DNA from: Corynebacterium kroppenstedtii
Lineage (GTDB): Bacteria > Actinomycetota > Actinomycetes > Mycobacteriales > Mycobacteriaceae
Assembly: GCF_016894245.1 (NCBI RefSeq)
Contig: NZ_CP069792.1
Span: 434,001-498,000, forward strand
Direction: 5' to 3'
Length of the DNA: 64,000 nucleotides
Shown: in pieces, positions 16,711-24,997 of the stretch
How the letters are laid out: each line of letters begins with the position of its first letter
Numbering within the stretch: the stretch's first letter is position 1
Translations under genes and position numbers: made by a program
Notes under the pieces: generated by a model
Seen by the model: only the letters and a program-made list of their open reading frames with translations
What the model was told of the DNA's origin: nothing
The model's database searches: none

Positions 16711-17850
16711 TTAATCGAATTTCAGGGCATACATGTCTTGGTTCGTCACGCCTAGTTTCTTATCAAAGAGCTTGACCGCAAGATACCCCGATACACACGG
16801 CACCACCGCGTAAACAAGCACAACGACCAGGATATTCCGCACACTCCATCCCCAGCCTTCTGCGTTCAGTGCCGCAAGCGGACCAACCAGCCCGGAAATC
16901 CCGAAACCGGCCGAAATGGGCGTACCTTGCACCCGGAAAATGCCCGCGACGACGCCGCTGATCGCGCACGCAACGACAACCGGCAACAGCGCAACGGGCC
17001 GTCGCAGCATATTGGCAACCTGAACTTTCGCGGATCCCACCACGTGCACAAGCGATCCCCCTGGTCCATTCACTTTCCACCCAGCCCACATCATGGTGAA
17101 AGCGACGGCGCAACATCCAACGTTCGCAACTCCCGAGGCGATACCGGATAGGAAGATGGCGGTGGCGATTCCGACCGTCGAAATTGGCGACGCCATCATC
17201 AGGCCGAAAACAATGCCCAAGATAAGCCCCATCACGATGGGCTGCAGATCCGTCGCTCCTACGACGAGGCTACCTAACCACTTTGTGAAGACCAGCACCG
17301 CAGGGTACGTCACGAATTTACCGATGCCGCCAGCGATAACAATGACCGTCGGCGGAAGGACCAAAATGGTGTAGCTCTTAAGCCTGTCACCTATAAGGAG
17401 GATTATAAGGACGGCAAACGCCGCGGTTAGACCAGTATTAATAACTAGCCCAGTGCCCTTTAGTTGAATGATTCCGTCAGAACCGATCCCCCGAACGACG
17501 CCTGACCCCATGACAGCTGAGATCGCAACAGTGGCGGTCTGGATGTGCGTCATTTTGAACTGCATCGCTACTAGTAGGCCGATGGCTATCGGCAACATGC
17601 TAGAGGCGACGGACACCATCCCAATGATTCCTTGGCCCTGCGGAAAAACGGGAAGCAGAGCCTTGAATAGCTCCCCTAACAGCGCTTGGGGAACCAATGC
17701 CACAACCACGGCGACCGAAATACCGTTGAGGACATTCATGGTAAATTCGCCGATGGTCATTCGGGGCGAATACCGTTCCCCTGTCTGTGTGTTATTAATA
17801 GGTGATTCATCAAGCTGAACGCGTTGCTCAGAGGCTGTTGCTTCTTTCAT
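16711..17850 (-). CDS. Orphan PTS IIC / PfoR-like membrane protein
   Basis: About 379 residues from the ATG at 17850, which has GGAAG seven bases upstream; codons further upstream are unlikely to be used. Ten or so hydrophobic helices with long glycine-rich loops match the PTS_EIIC_2/PfoR group (segments NGISVAVVVALVPQALLG, GLMMASPISTVGIA and GFGISGLVGPLAALNAEGW). Such proteins resemble sugar permeases of the phosphotransferase system, but no EIIA, EIIB or kinase gene is near, so substrate and energy coupling are open. It sits between the two halves of the heat-shock chaperone set, which are contiguous in other corynebacteria, so it was probably inserted or rearranged. Confidence 0.82.
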   Translation of the reverse strand: MKEATASEQRVQLDESPINNTQTGERYSPRMTIGEFTMNVLNGISVAVVVALVPQALLGELFKALLPVFPQGQGIIGMVSVASSMLPIAIGLLVAMQFKMTHIQTATVAISAVMGSGVVRGIGSDGIIQLKGTGLVINTGLTAAFAVLIILLIGDRLKSYTILVLPPTVIVIAGGIGKFVTYPAVLVFTKWLGSLVVGATDLQPIVMGLILGIVFGLMMASPISTVGIATAIFLSGIASGVANVGCCAVAFTMMWAGWKVNGPGGSLVHVVGSAKVQVANMLRRPVALLPVVVACAISGVVAGIFRVQGTPISAGFGISGLVGPLAALNAEGWGWSVRNILVVVLVYAVVPCVSGYLAVKLFDKKLGVTNQDMYALKFD

Positions 17851-18142
17851 AGAGCTTCCATCATTGCGAACTGATAATTGGCGGGGAACTAAAGGCTCAC
17901 TGCGCACGGTTAATTCTGGAAGGTGACCATACCAAAACCGGACGATAGCTTCACCCGTTATGTACGACGACTACGCCATGTACACATGACGGCCATCTCG
18001 AGATAGGCCTCACACCATAAGAATTATGCTCGGCGCAGACACCTATGTGTGCAACCGTCGACATGGGCAGCTGCGCACATAGTATGCCCGGGACTCTATT
18101 TAATTCGCCAGTGAAGGATATTTTGTTTCAGTAAGCTACTAA

Positions 18143-18212
18143 CGCACCCAGCGCCAACAACGCACCCAGCGCCAACAACGCACCCAGCGCATCCAGCGCA
18201 TCCAGCGCCACC
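18143..18212. repeat. Tandem repeats between the PTS gene and grpE
   Basis: Two perfect copies of the 18-mer CGCACCCAGCGCCAACAA (18143-18160, 18161-18178) are followed by a partial third copy and short GCGCATCCA repeats to about 18212. No convincing gene lies in 17851-18372; a Cys/Gly-rich minus frame here is only the translation of the repeats. Confidence 0.75.
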
Positions 18213-18265
18213 GATTCCCCTGCATCCGTCACACCATGACAATGACGTCGACCGCTGCACGAAAA

Positions 18266-18294
18266 AGCCCGGGTGGTTGTTAACCACCCGGGCT
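18266..18294 (-). terminator. Rho-independent terminator of dnaK-grpE
   Basis: A perfect 13-bp stem (AGCCCGGGTGGTT paired with AACCACCCGGGCT) with a three-base loop. On the minus strand it is followed by a T run (complement of 18262-18266). It lies about 80 bases behind the grpE stop and closes that operon, separating it from the PTS and dnaJ genes. Confidence 0.9.
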
Positions 18295-18372
18295 ATATAT
18301 AAGCGTTACTTACGACGCCCCTGGTAGAAACCCATGGCCCATGGCCCTTACCCGTAGCAAGGGCCAGCCAGC

Positions 18373-19137
18373 TTACTCAGGGTCGCCGATGACTACCATT
18401 GCGGTTCGTAATACCCGGTCGCCCATTCGATACCCAGCGCGTAGAACCGTCGCCACGGTTTTGTCGTCGCCGGATGACATATCTTGCACAGCCTCGTGAA
18501 AGTTGGGATCGAAAACATCACCCTCTTGGCCAAACTTTTCAACACCCAAATCCGCAATCAGCTTGGTGAATTTGTCCGAAAAGACCTTCAACGGCCCTTC
18601 TTCTTTCAAATCGCCGTGCTTTTCTGCAAGGTCAAAGTCATCCGCCATGGGCAGAAGGTCACTCGCAACTTGCGCTTTGGCCAGCTCGAATGTCGCCGCC
18701 CGATCCCGCTCGGCCCGACGCCGGTAGTTTGTATACTCGGCTGAGACCCGCTTCAGATCGGCAGTCATTTCTTCGAGTTGCTTCTCGACGGAGGACGCAC
18801 CACCGGCAGCGCCAGCAGCCTCCTCACCAGCGGGAGCAGTCCCATCATCAACGGGCTCTTGCCCCTCGTCCTGGAGGTCGCGGGCAGCATCGTCTTCGGC
18901 GGATTCGACCGCTATGTCGGGGTCGTCTTGAAGACCGTCTACTTCGGCATCGATGTCGTCAAGTTCTTCGGCAACGTTTTCACCGTCGACGGCCCCTTCG
19001 GGGACATCTCCGTCGGGCGTTTCCTGCGCGAGGCGGGCTTCATCAACTGCAGCTTCGGCCTCGTTGGGGGATGCACCTTCTGGGTCTGTGTTGGCCGGCG
19101 CACCCGGGTCATCGGGCATGTCGTTGCCTAGACTCAC
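18373..19137 (-). CDS. grpE: Nucleotide exchange factor GrpE
   Basis: A 254-residue co-chaperone that releases ADP from DnaK. The first ~110 residues are disordered and very acidic (Asp, Glu, Ala, Pro); then come the long dimerising helix ([29 protein letters not shown]) and the C-terminal beta domain ending in [20 protein letters not shown]. The GTG start at 19137 overlaps the dnaK stop as GTGA, showing translational coupling. It is longer than typical GrpE (~200) because of the acidic tail. Confidence 0.95.
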   Translation of the reverse strand: MSLGNDMPDDPGAPANTDPEGASPNEAEAAVDEARLAQETPDGDVPEGAVDGENVAEELDDIDAEVDGLQDDPDIAVESAEDDAARDLQDEGQEPVDDGTAPAGEEAAGAAGGASSVEKQLEEMTADLKRVSAEYTNYRRRAERDRAATFELAKAQVASDLLPMADDFDLAEKHGDLKEEGPLKVFSDKFTKLIADLGVEKFGQEGDVFDPNFHEAVQDMSSGDDKTVATVLRAGYRMGDRVLRTAMVVIGDPE

Positions 19138-21005
19138 TTGTCATCATCCTTCTTGTCTTCGTCGACTACCTCGGCGTCAACAACGTTGGGGTCGGAGTTG
19201 TCAGATCCTGCCTCGGCACCCGCAGCACCTGCAGCACCACCAGCAGCTCCGGCGTTGGCGGCCTCAGACTCGTAGAGGGACTTGCCCATCTCCTGAGACT
19301 CCGCGGACAGCTTCTCAACAGCGGACTTGATGGCCTCGATATCGTCACCCTTCAGGGCCTCGTCAACACCCTTGGCGGCTTCCTCGACCTTGTCCTGGAT
19401 GTCCTGGGAGACCTTCTCCTTGTTATCGTCGACAAACTTGCGGGTCTGGTAAACCATGGACTCCGCAGAGTTGCGAACTTCCTGCTCCTCGCGGCGCTTC
19501 TTATCCTCTTCCGCGTGAGCCTCGGCGTCCTTCACCATGCGATCAATTTCGTCCTGGGACAGGCCTGAACCATCCTGGATCTTAATGGTGTTTTCCTTAC
19601 CCGTGCCCTTATCCTTCGCGGTGACGTGGACAATGCCGTTGGCGTCAATGTCGAAAGTAACCTCGATCTGCGGGATTCCACGCGGAGCCGGCGCAATTCC
19701 GCCCAGCTCGAAGGAACCGAGCAATTTGTTGGCCGACGCCATCTCGCGCTCACCCTGGAAGACCTGGATCTGGACGGACGGCTGATTATCCTCCGCCGTG
19801 GTGAAGGTCTCAGAGCGCTTCGTCGGGATGGTCGTGTTGCGTTCGATGAGCTTGGTCATCACGCCACCCTTGGTTTCAATACCGAGGGATAGTGGGGTGA
19901 CGTCCAGAAGCAAAACGTCCTTGACCTCACCACGAAGCACCCCGGCCTGCAGGGCAGCACCGACGGCGACAACCTCGTCCGGGTTAACGCCCTTGTTCGG
20001 CTCTTTACCACCCGTCAGCTCCTTGACCAGGTCGGTCACGGCCGGCATACGGGTCGAACCGCCGACGAGAACCACGTGGTCGATGTCGGATACCGAGATA
20101 TCAGCGTCGGAAAGAACCTGCTGGAACGGCTTACGAGTACGGTCCAGAAGATCCTGGGTGATGCGCTGGAATTCTGTGCGGGACAGCGTCTCGTCAAGGA
20201 AGAGCGGGTTCTTGTCCTCGTCAACCGTGATGTACGGCAGGTTGATGCTGGTCTGCTGCGAGGAGGAAAGCTCAATCTTGGCTTTCTCAGCAGCCTCACG
20301 CAGACGCTGCATGGCCATCTTGTCCTTGGTCAGGTCAATGCCGTGTGAGGACTTGAACTTGTCGGTTAACCAGTCAACGATGCGCTGATCCCAGTCATCG
20401 CCACCGAGTTTGTTGTCACCATTGGTCGCGCGGACTTCTACAACACCCTCGCCGATCTCCAGAAGCGAGACGTCGAAGGTACCGCCACCAAGGTCGTATA
20501 CCAGAATGGTCTGGTCGTCTTCGCCTTTTTCAAGGCCGTATGCCAGCGCCGCAGCCGTCGGTTCGTTCACAATACGGAGCACATTAAGGCCCGCGATCTG
20601 GCCAGCGTCCTTAGTTGCCTGGCGCTGAGCGTCGGAGAAGTAAGCCGGGACGGTAATTACGGCGTCGGTAACGTCCTCGCCGAGGTAGCTCTCAGCGTCC
20701 CTCTTCAGTTTCTGAAGAATACGGGCGGAAATCTCCTGCGCCGTGTACTTCTTGTCATCGATGCCGACATTCCAGGAGTCGTCGCCGATGTGGCGCTTGA
20801 CCGAGCGAATAGTGCGGTCAACGTTGGTCACTGCCTGGTTCTTAGCCGACTGCCCAACGAGCACCTCGCCGTTCTTCGAAAAAGCTACCACCGACGGCGT
20901 CGTCCGCGAGCCTTCAGAGTTAGCGATAACGGTGGGGTCTCCACCTTCCAAAACGGATACCACTGAGTTTGTAGTACCCAAGTCAATTCCGACTGCACGT
21001 CCCAT
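19134..21005 (-). CDS. dnaK: Chaperone DnaK (Hsp70)
   Basis: A 623-residue Hsp70. The ATPase domain opens with [18 protein letters not shown] and has the phosphate and adenosine motifs ([29 protein letters not shown]). After the linker ([15 protein letters not shown]) come the substrate-binding domain and a helical lid ending in a Gly/Ala-rich tail with DDDK. The ATG at 21005 has AAAGGAA upstream. It refolds proteins with DnaJ and GrpE and serves as HspR co-repressor in actinobacteria. A SigH-type promoter and two HAIR sites lie upstream. Confidence 0.98.
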   Translation of the reverse strand: MGRAVGIDLGTTNSVVSVLEGGDPTVIANSEGSRTTPSVVAFSKNGEVLVGQSAKNQAVTNVDRTIRSVKRHIGDDSWNVGIDDKKYTAQEISARILQKLKRDAESYLGEDVTDAVITVPAYFSDAQRQATKDAGQIAGLNVLRIVNEPTAAALAYGLEKGEDDQTILVYDLGGGTFDVSLLEIGEGVVEVRATNGDNKLGGDDWDQRIVDWLTDKFKSSHGIDLTKDKMAMQRLREAAEKAKIELSSSQQTSINLPYITVDEDKNPLFLDETLSRTEFQRITQDLLDRTRKPFQQVLSDADISVSDIDHVVLVGGSTRMPAVTDLVKELTGGKEPNKGVNPDEVVAVGAALQAGVLRGEVKDVLLLDVTPLSLGIETKGGVMTKLIERNTTIPTKRSETFTTAEDNQPSVQIQVFQGEREMASANKLLGSFELGGIAPAPRGIPQIEVTFDIDANGIVHVTAKDKGTGKENTIKIQDGSGLSQDEIDRMVKDAEAHAEEDKKRREEQEVRNSAESMVYQTRKFVDDNKEKVSQDIQDKVEEAAKGVDEALKGDDIEAIKSAVEKLSAESQEMGKSLYESEAANAGAAGGAAGAAGAEAGSDNSDPNVVDAEVVDEDKKDDDK

Positions 21006-21112
21006 TATCTGCGTTTCCTTTCGTTACATTTGTTGTGCCCGGGGAATCATGTGGAGCTCACTCATCGGTTCTGCCCGTGATCTCGCCCGGAGCATGTACG
21101 TATTTGTGTGAG

Positions 21113-21133
21113 GCTGAGTGAATCAGACTCAAC
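21113..21133 (-). promoter_or_regulatory. Second, weaker HAIR-like site upstream of dnaK
   Basis: GCTGAGT-N7-ACTCAAC keeps the HAIR arms and seven-base spacing with three mismatches from CTTGAGT-N7-ACTCAAG. It lies 66 bp closer to dnaK than the better site at 21179-21199. Confidence 0.5.
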
Positions 21134-21178
21134 GACCTGTCACAGTCTGACCCAGAGGAGTCACGCTTGTCAAGCTAA

Positions 21179-21199
21179 CTTGAGTCTTACTCACTCAAC
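21179..21199 (-). promoter_or_regulatory. HAIR operator upstream of dnaK
   Basis: CTTGAGT-N7-ACTCAAC differs from the consensus HspR operator at one base only. It lies just downstream of the SigH-type promoter at 21214-21242, at a repressing position. The 422-base region 21006-21427 holds only this control region as far as I can see. Confidence 0.85.
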
Positions 21200-21213
21200 C
21201 TTGCGACATTAGA

Positions 21214-21242
21214 TGTAACGACGCAGTTCTAAAAGTTATTCC
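21214..21242 (-). promoter_or_regulatory. SigH-type promoter for dnaK-grpE
   Basis: On the minus strand GGAATAA (21242-21236), 16 bases and GTTACA (21219-21214) match the corynebacterial SigH consensus GGAAT(A/T)A...GTT. Combined with HAIR sites it suggests activation by SigH and repression by HspR. Confidence 0.65.
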
Positions 21243-21427
21243 ACTCGACTCAACTTTTATTATCGACGCTGGTCACGGAAATTTTTGCCGCCCATATATC
21301 TCCTCCCGTCTGTCCGCCGGACGTCCCCTACGCCGGTTGACCCAATGAAAATCTTGTGACGCACACCCAGCGAGCTATCACAGGCGTGTGCATCACGGGC
21401 GTATGCGCAGTATTCGTGCACGCAGTA

Positions 21428-21853
21428 TTAACGTGTGTGCTCGTCAAGCCATGCTTTTAAAACTACGGCATGATTAAACACACGATCTTTCGCTGCAAAG
21501 ACCAAGATGATGCTTTCTCCGGATGCTGCACGCTCGCACAACTCCCCCACCTGAGCAGCCTCCACATCAGTGTCGGCCTCCGAACTGTCACCGTCGTTCC
21601 CCGTTGCGACCTCATCCTTATAGGTAGTCAGGCGCTCATCCAGCTCGGAACGATACCTATCCGCGAATTGGGAAAAGCGCGATGGATCGTGCCCCCAGTC
21701 TTTTCTGAGCTCTGGCGAAGGCGCAAGGCCCTTCAACCATTCATCAATCGGTGCCGTGGCTTTCTTCACTCCGCGAGGCCATAGCCGATCCACGAGGATC
21801 CGCGTCCCCTCACCCTCCGGTGGCTGGTCGTGAATCTTCTGCGTCGTAATCAT
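21428..21853 (-). CDS. DUF488 family protein (YeaO-like)
   Basis: About 141 residues from the ATG at 21853, preceded by a strong GGAGG. The family pattern is clear: VDRLWPRGVKK near residue 20, WLKGLAPSPELRKDWGHDPSRFSQF in the middle and IILVFAAKDRVFNHAVVLKAWL at the end. DUF488/YeaO proteins are small cytosolic proteins whose biochemical role is not established. A Gly/Ser/Asp/Glu-rich insertion (ATGNDGDSSEADTDVEAAQ) is longer than I would expect. It stands alone downstream of the 4-TM membrane gene. Confidence 0.85.
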   Translation of the reverse strand: MITTQKIHDQPPEGEGTRILVDRLWPRGVKKATAPIDEWLKGLAPSPELRKDWGHDPSRFSQFADRYRSELDERLTTYKDEVATGNDGDSSEADTDVEAAQVGELCERAASGESIILVFAAKDRVFNHAVVLKAWLDEHTR

Positions 21854-21885
21854 GGCTCTACCTCCTGCGCTCCGAGACCGCACGC

Positions 21886-22470
21886 TTACGTGTTCTTACC
21901 CCATGCATAGGCGCACCATGCCGCCCAGCCACTGACGAACAACTCGACCGGAATGGTCAGAACGGCGCTTCCGATATTGGGAAACGACGACGTCACGTCA
22001 GCAATCGCGTCAATTAGCATTAAAGCAGCAACACCCCACAACCCCGCAGCAGCGTGAGGCCGACGCGTCAGCACCCACCAGGCACTTGTCCACAGAGCCG
22101 CTATTTCTGCACAATCCAACGCGATCCAGCCCAGCACACCCGGAAAAGGCATCGTAAACAACAGAATAACCATCCACGGGATGAGGGCTGCGCCCATGAC
22201 ACAAAGGACCCCCGCCAATACACAATCGGCACGACGGCCGGCGCCTAAATGTTTATAACAATTCTTCTCATGTGAAAAGCAACGATGATCTGTATTGAAT
22301 GCGAATTTACTCACCAGCCATTTTTTGATTGTGGGCCTATCACCTCGATGACGAAGCCCCGACGCGTGACGGTAACGCAAGGAACACTGTTTGGCCGCAG
22401 ATGACACATAGTCGAAAAGATGACGAGCGCCTGCGTTCCTGAGCATTCGCGCCTTAGACATAGCATTCAC
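21886..22470 (-). CDS. Small 4-TM membrane protein of unknown function
   Basis: The C-terminal ~115 residues are a clear four-helix membrane protein (segments CVLAGVLCVMGAALIPWMVIL, GWIALDCAEIAALWTSAWW, AGLWGVAALMLIDAIADV and VLTIPVELFVSGWAAWCAY). The N-terminal ~75 residues are basic and irregular and may not be translated. A GTG near 22315 is a possible alternative start, but no good ribosome binding site decides it. I recognise no family. The gene lies 33 bases before DUF488 and could be transcribed with it. Confidence 0.55.
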   Translation of the reverse strand: MNAMSKARMLRNAGARHLFDYVSSAAKQCSLRYRHASGLRHRGDRPTIKKWLVSKFAFNTDHRCFSHEKNCYKHLGAGRRADCVLAGVLCVMGAALIPWMVILLFTMPFPGVLGWIALDCAEIAALWTSAWWVLTRRPHAAAGLWGVAALMLIDAIADVTSSFPNIGSAVLTIPVELFVSGWAAWCAYAWGKNT

Positions 22471-22628
22471 CAGACATGGTAGTAACTGGCCCCATCACCA
22501 AAATTGGTTAGAAAAAAATTCACTATGCTCCACTTCGAAATAATACGCAATGCTGGGTCATCCCAATGGCCAGTCACAGTGCGTACTGGATTCCGTTGCC
22601 TAGTAAAAACCTCGAGGGCAAACACTAC

Positions 22629-22663
22629 GAGCCCGGAGCCAGATCGAATCTAGCTCCGGGCTC
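22629..22663. terminator. Stable hairpin behind the GlsB/YeaQ-like gene
   Basis: GAGCCCGGAGC (22629-22639) pairs perfectly with GCTCCGGGCTC (22653-22663); the inner AGAT/ATCT bases can extend the stem. Neither side has a strong T run, so termination is plausible but not proven. It lies about 100 bases behind the stop of the minus-strand gene at 22764 and is the only feature I see in 22471-22763. Confidence 0.55.
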
Positions 22664-22763
22664 ATTCTGCATATACTCAGGCGCTTACTAAAGGCCTTAC
22701 TCTAGGGCACTCTGAGGCTCTTACACCGCGCGGTGTAGAGGCCACGCCCTACATTTTCATTCT

Positions 22764-23057
22764 CTACTTCTTTTTGGTCACTAGCCCCACAATCCACAAG
22801 AGGATTACTGCACCCAGCAGACAGGTAAGGAAGCTGAAGAACTTTCCTCCACCTTCGACATCAAAGCCCACTGCACCGAGTAGCCAACCTCCGAGGAAAC
22901 CACCGACGATGCCAACGATGATATTGAGCGGGAGGCCCATTTTGGCGTCAGTGCCCATGATCTTCGATGCAATCCATCCGGCGAGGCCACCGATAATGAT
23001 CCACCCAATAATGCCTAGCGGTGGAGCGGATGCCGCAGCCAAAATAACTTCGTTCAT
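22764..23057 (-). CDS. GlsB/YeaQ/YmgE family stress membrane protein
   Basis: A 97-residue, three-helix, glycine-rich membrane protein. The motifs IIGGLAGWIASKIMG, LNIIVGIVGGFLGGWLLG and FLTCLLGAVILLWIVGLV are those of the transglycosylase-associated (Asp23/Gls24-linked) family. Members are induced in envelope or general stress; no enzyme activity is shown for them. It ends in a basic KKK tail. It is divergent from the large disordered membrane protein at 23445, and the 387-base space between them holds both promoters and no convincing gene. Confidence 0.88.
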   Translation of the reverse strand: MNEVILAAASAPPLGIIGWIIIGGLAGWIASKIMGTDAKMGLPLNIIVGIVGGFLGGWLLGAVGFDVEGGGKFFSFLTCLLGAVILLWIVGLVTKKK

Positions 23058-23444
23058 CAGTCAAACCTTTCTCATATTTTTACAACGGACCACCGACGGG
23101 AAAACTGAGTTACTTTTCCACCACAGTCATGCCCGAGGAATACCGGATGGCTAGTACATGAGGTAGTACACAACCATGTACGAGCCTCGTCACAGTAAAG
23201 TTTACTAGGAAATCTTATGTGTCGGTAGAAAGCCCACGAGGCAATCGCGACAAAGAAACTCACTGCCGTCCGACAAGCGATGCCATTTCCCGGCACGACC
23301 AGCGAGGCCAATGGGAACGACGTCATACCCGTCCATTCACGCCCCGCATACAAAAACACTAAGCTAGTTATCGCATTATTGCTGTGGGGTCGTACCCCCG
23401 CATGTATATTATTCCGTATCACTTTTACAGCCTGAGGATGACGA

Positions 23445-24935
23445 ATGAGCACAACCCCCTCCGACCCGACTTCACAGTCTGAATCGGAAGGCTATTCCCC
23501 CCAATCCAATGACCAGTTTTCCACAGAAAACCGGCCCAACTCGGGCAGCTCATTCGAACAGCGTCGCGCGGAAGAACAACGCCAGGGGCAAGAGCAGCGT
23601 TTAGAGGGGGAGCAGCGTCAGGACACAACAGAGTCCACCTCTTCACACAGTGCCCCTATAGATGCTGAGTTTGCCGACATTCCTACTGCTCGCGATGTTC
23701 TGCCCGAAAACGACTCCCTCAGTGAAGACCGCGCATTTGACGAGCCGCAAACACACGACACCCAATCAAATAATCCGGACACAAAAAGTGGATTTTCGAC
23801 GAATGGGGCTGCGGGGTTCCCCGTCATCACTCCAGAAATGATGCGTGAGGCTAACGGCACCACCACGTCATCGGCCGATGGTCCCGAAAAATCTGACACG
23901 CCCGTGCAAGCGAACGACTCTGCGCCAGTGGATTCCGGACACCCGGATTCTCAGCAACGCCCGAATGACACAGTCAACAATCCGACGGCGGACACTCCGG
24001 CAAACGGTACACCGTCGACGGTGACGTCCGACGCCTATGACACATCGCAGAGCACAACGATGCACGGGTCACGCCCCGTTCAGCACGCCTCCCAGGCCCA
24101 ATCCAATAACACTGTAAACGGTAAAAACACCGGTCAAGGAGCAGCCGGCACGGAAGAGACCAACCAAGGCCACCAGGTTCCCTCAGCACCCAACACGTCG
24201 GAAACCGCAGCGGGCGACACAACACCCCGTGCTGCAGCTCAAGGATCGGCAGCTGCCTCTGGCCGATCCGCAGGTTCACGAACCGCCTCCGGTGGGAGCA
24301 AGGAAACAGCCGCTGACCGAGCAACCACCGACCAAGGAACGACCGACCAAGGAACGACCGACCACGGACCGACCGATCAGGCTAACGATCAGTCAGACAC
24401 CGACCAAGAGCCCGCAGGGGGTTCGCGGAAAGAACGGTTCAAGAACTGGATTGCTACAACACCCGCAAAAGCACTGGTGTTCGTCGTCGCTGTCTTAGTT
24501 CTTGCAGCACTATTCGGCGCTATTTGGATGGCCAATAACGATAATTTCACCGTTGGTTCGTCGGAAAAAACATCAACAGGTCCATCGGAAGATAACCAGG
24601 CTGATCAAGCTCAACAGAACTTCCCAACTCCCGGGGGAAAGACCATCAAAGGATCGATCGGGCAAAATATCGATCTTGACGCACGCCAAGTTCAAATATG
24701 TGGCAGTAGCACGGGAGAATACACGCGCTCTGCGATCCCGGTGGGATGGGATTGCTCCGTGGCGGACACGGCACGCCAGGTCTATAACGACACTCCGAAG
24801 GACAATCGAGGAAGCATCACCATCGATAGCCCCATCTCTGATTCGACATTCAAACTGGAATGCCAGGAATTTAAACCCGGGCTAGTGCGCTGCGAGAATA
24901 AAGACGATGATATCCACATCTACATCGGCAATTAG
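23445..24935 (+). CDS. Single-pass membrane protein with long disordered N-terminus
   Basis: A 496-residue protein with no family I recognise. The first ~330 residues are low-complexity (Ser, Thr, Asp, Gln, Gly, Asn) and include the start MSTTPSDPTSQSESEGYSPQ and three tandem TDQGT-type units near residues 294-308. One hydrophobic helix follows (ALVFVVAVLVLAALFGAIW, about 342-362). The ~130-residue C-terminal part contains four cysteines (two in CGSS...WDCS, two in LECQ...RCEN) and is probably outside the cell with two disulfides. The ATG at 23445 has TGAGGA upstream. The long disordered segment would then be cytoplasmic, an arrangement found in some envelope scaffold and signalling proteins. 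No partner gene is evident. Confidence 0.75.
   Translation: MSTTPSDPTSQSESEGYSPQSNDQFSTENRPNSGSSFEQRRAEEQRQGQEQRLEGEQRQDTTESTSSHSAPIDAEFADIPTARDVLPENDSLSEDRAFDEPQTHDTQSNNPDTKSGFSTNGAAGFPVITPEMMREANGTTTSSADGPEKSDTPVQANDSAPVDSGHPDSQQRPNDTVNNPTADTPANGTPSTVTSDAYDTSQSTTMHGSRPVQHASQAQSNNTVNGKNTGQGAAGTEETNQGHQVPSAPNTSETAAGDTTPRAAAQGSAAASGRSAGSRTASGGSKETAADRATTDQGTTDQGTTDHGPTDQANDQSDTDQEPAGGSRKERFKNWIATTPAKALVFVVAVLVLAALFGAIWMANNDNFTVGSSEKTSTGPSEDNQADQAQQNFPTPGGKTIKGSIGQNIDLDARQVQICGSSTGEYTRSAIPVGWDCSVADTARQVYNDTPKDNRGSITIDSPISDSTFKLECQEFKPGLVRCENKDDDIHIYIGN
24324..24368 (+). repeat. 15-bp tandem repeat inside the disordered membrane protein gene
   Basis: Three in-frame 15-bp units (24324-24338, 24339-24353, 24354-24368; consensus ACGACCGACCAAGGA) encode Thr-Thr-Asp-Gln/His-Gly. 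A diverged fourth unit follows. Copy number could vary between strains without breaking the frame. Confidence 0.75.
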
Positions 24936-24997
24936 CCAATGTCGGTTCTTAAAAACAAATTCGCACTTTTCACTGTGCCGCGTGGCATAGTGGTCGG

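Noticed and set aside
18096..18287. Cys/Gly-rich minus frame with GAGCVVGAGCV pattern, at first sight a peptide precursor
   Set aside because: The pattern is just the translation of the 18-bp tandem repeats, and its start lies inside the grpE terminator hairpin.
23072..23452. 126-codon minus-strand ORF between the GlsB-like gene and the disordered membrane protein
   Set aside because: No family, no ribosome binding site, irregular composition, and it covers the divergent promoter region of two better genes.
24324..24386. Short regularly spaced repeats considered as a CRISPR array
   Set aside because: The units are contiguous 15-mers without spacers and are in frame inside a protein gene.
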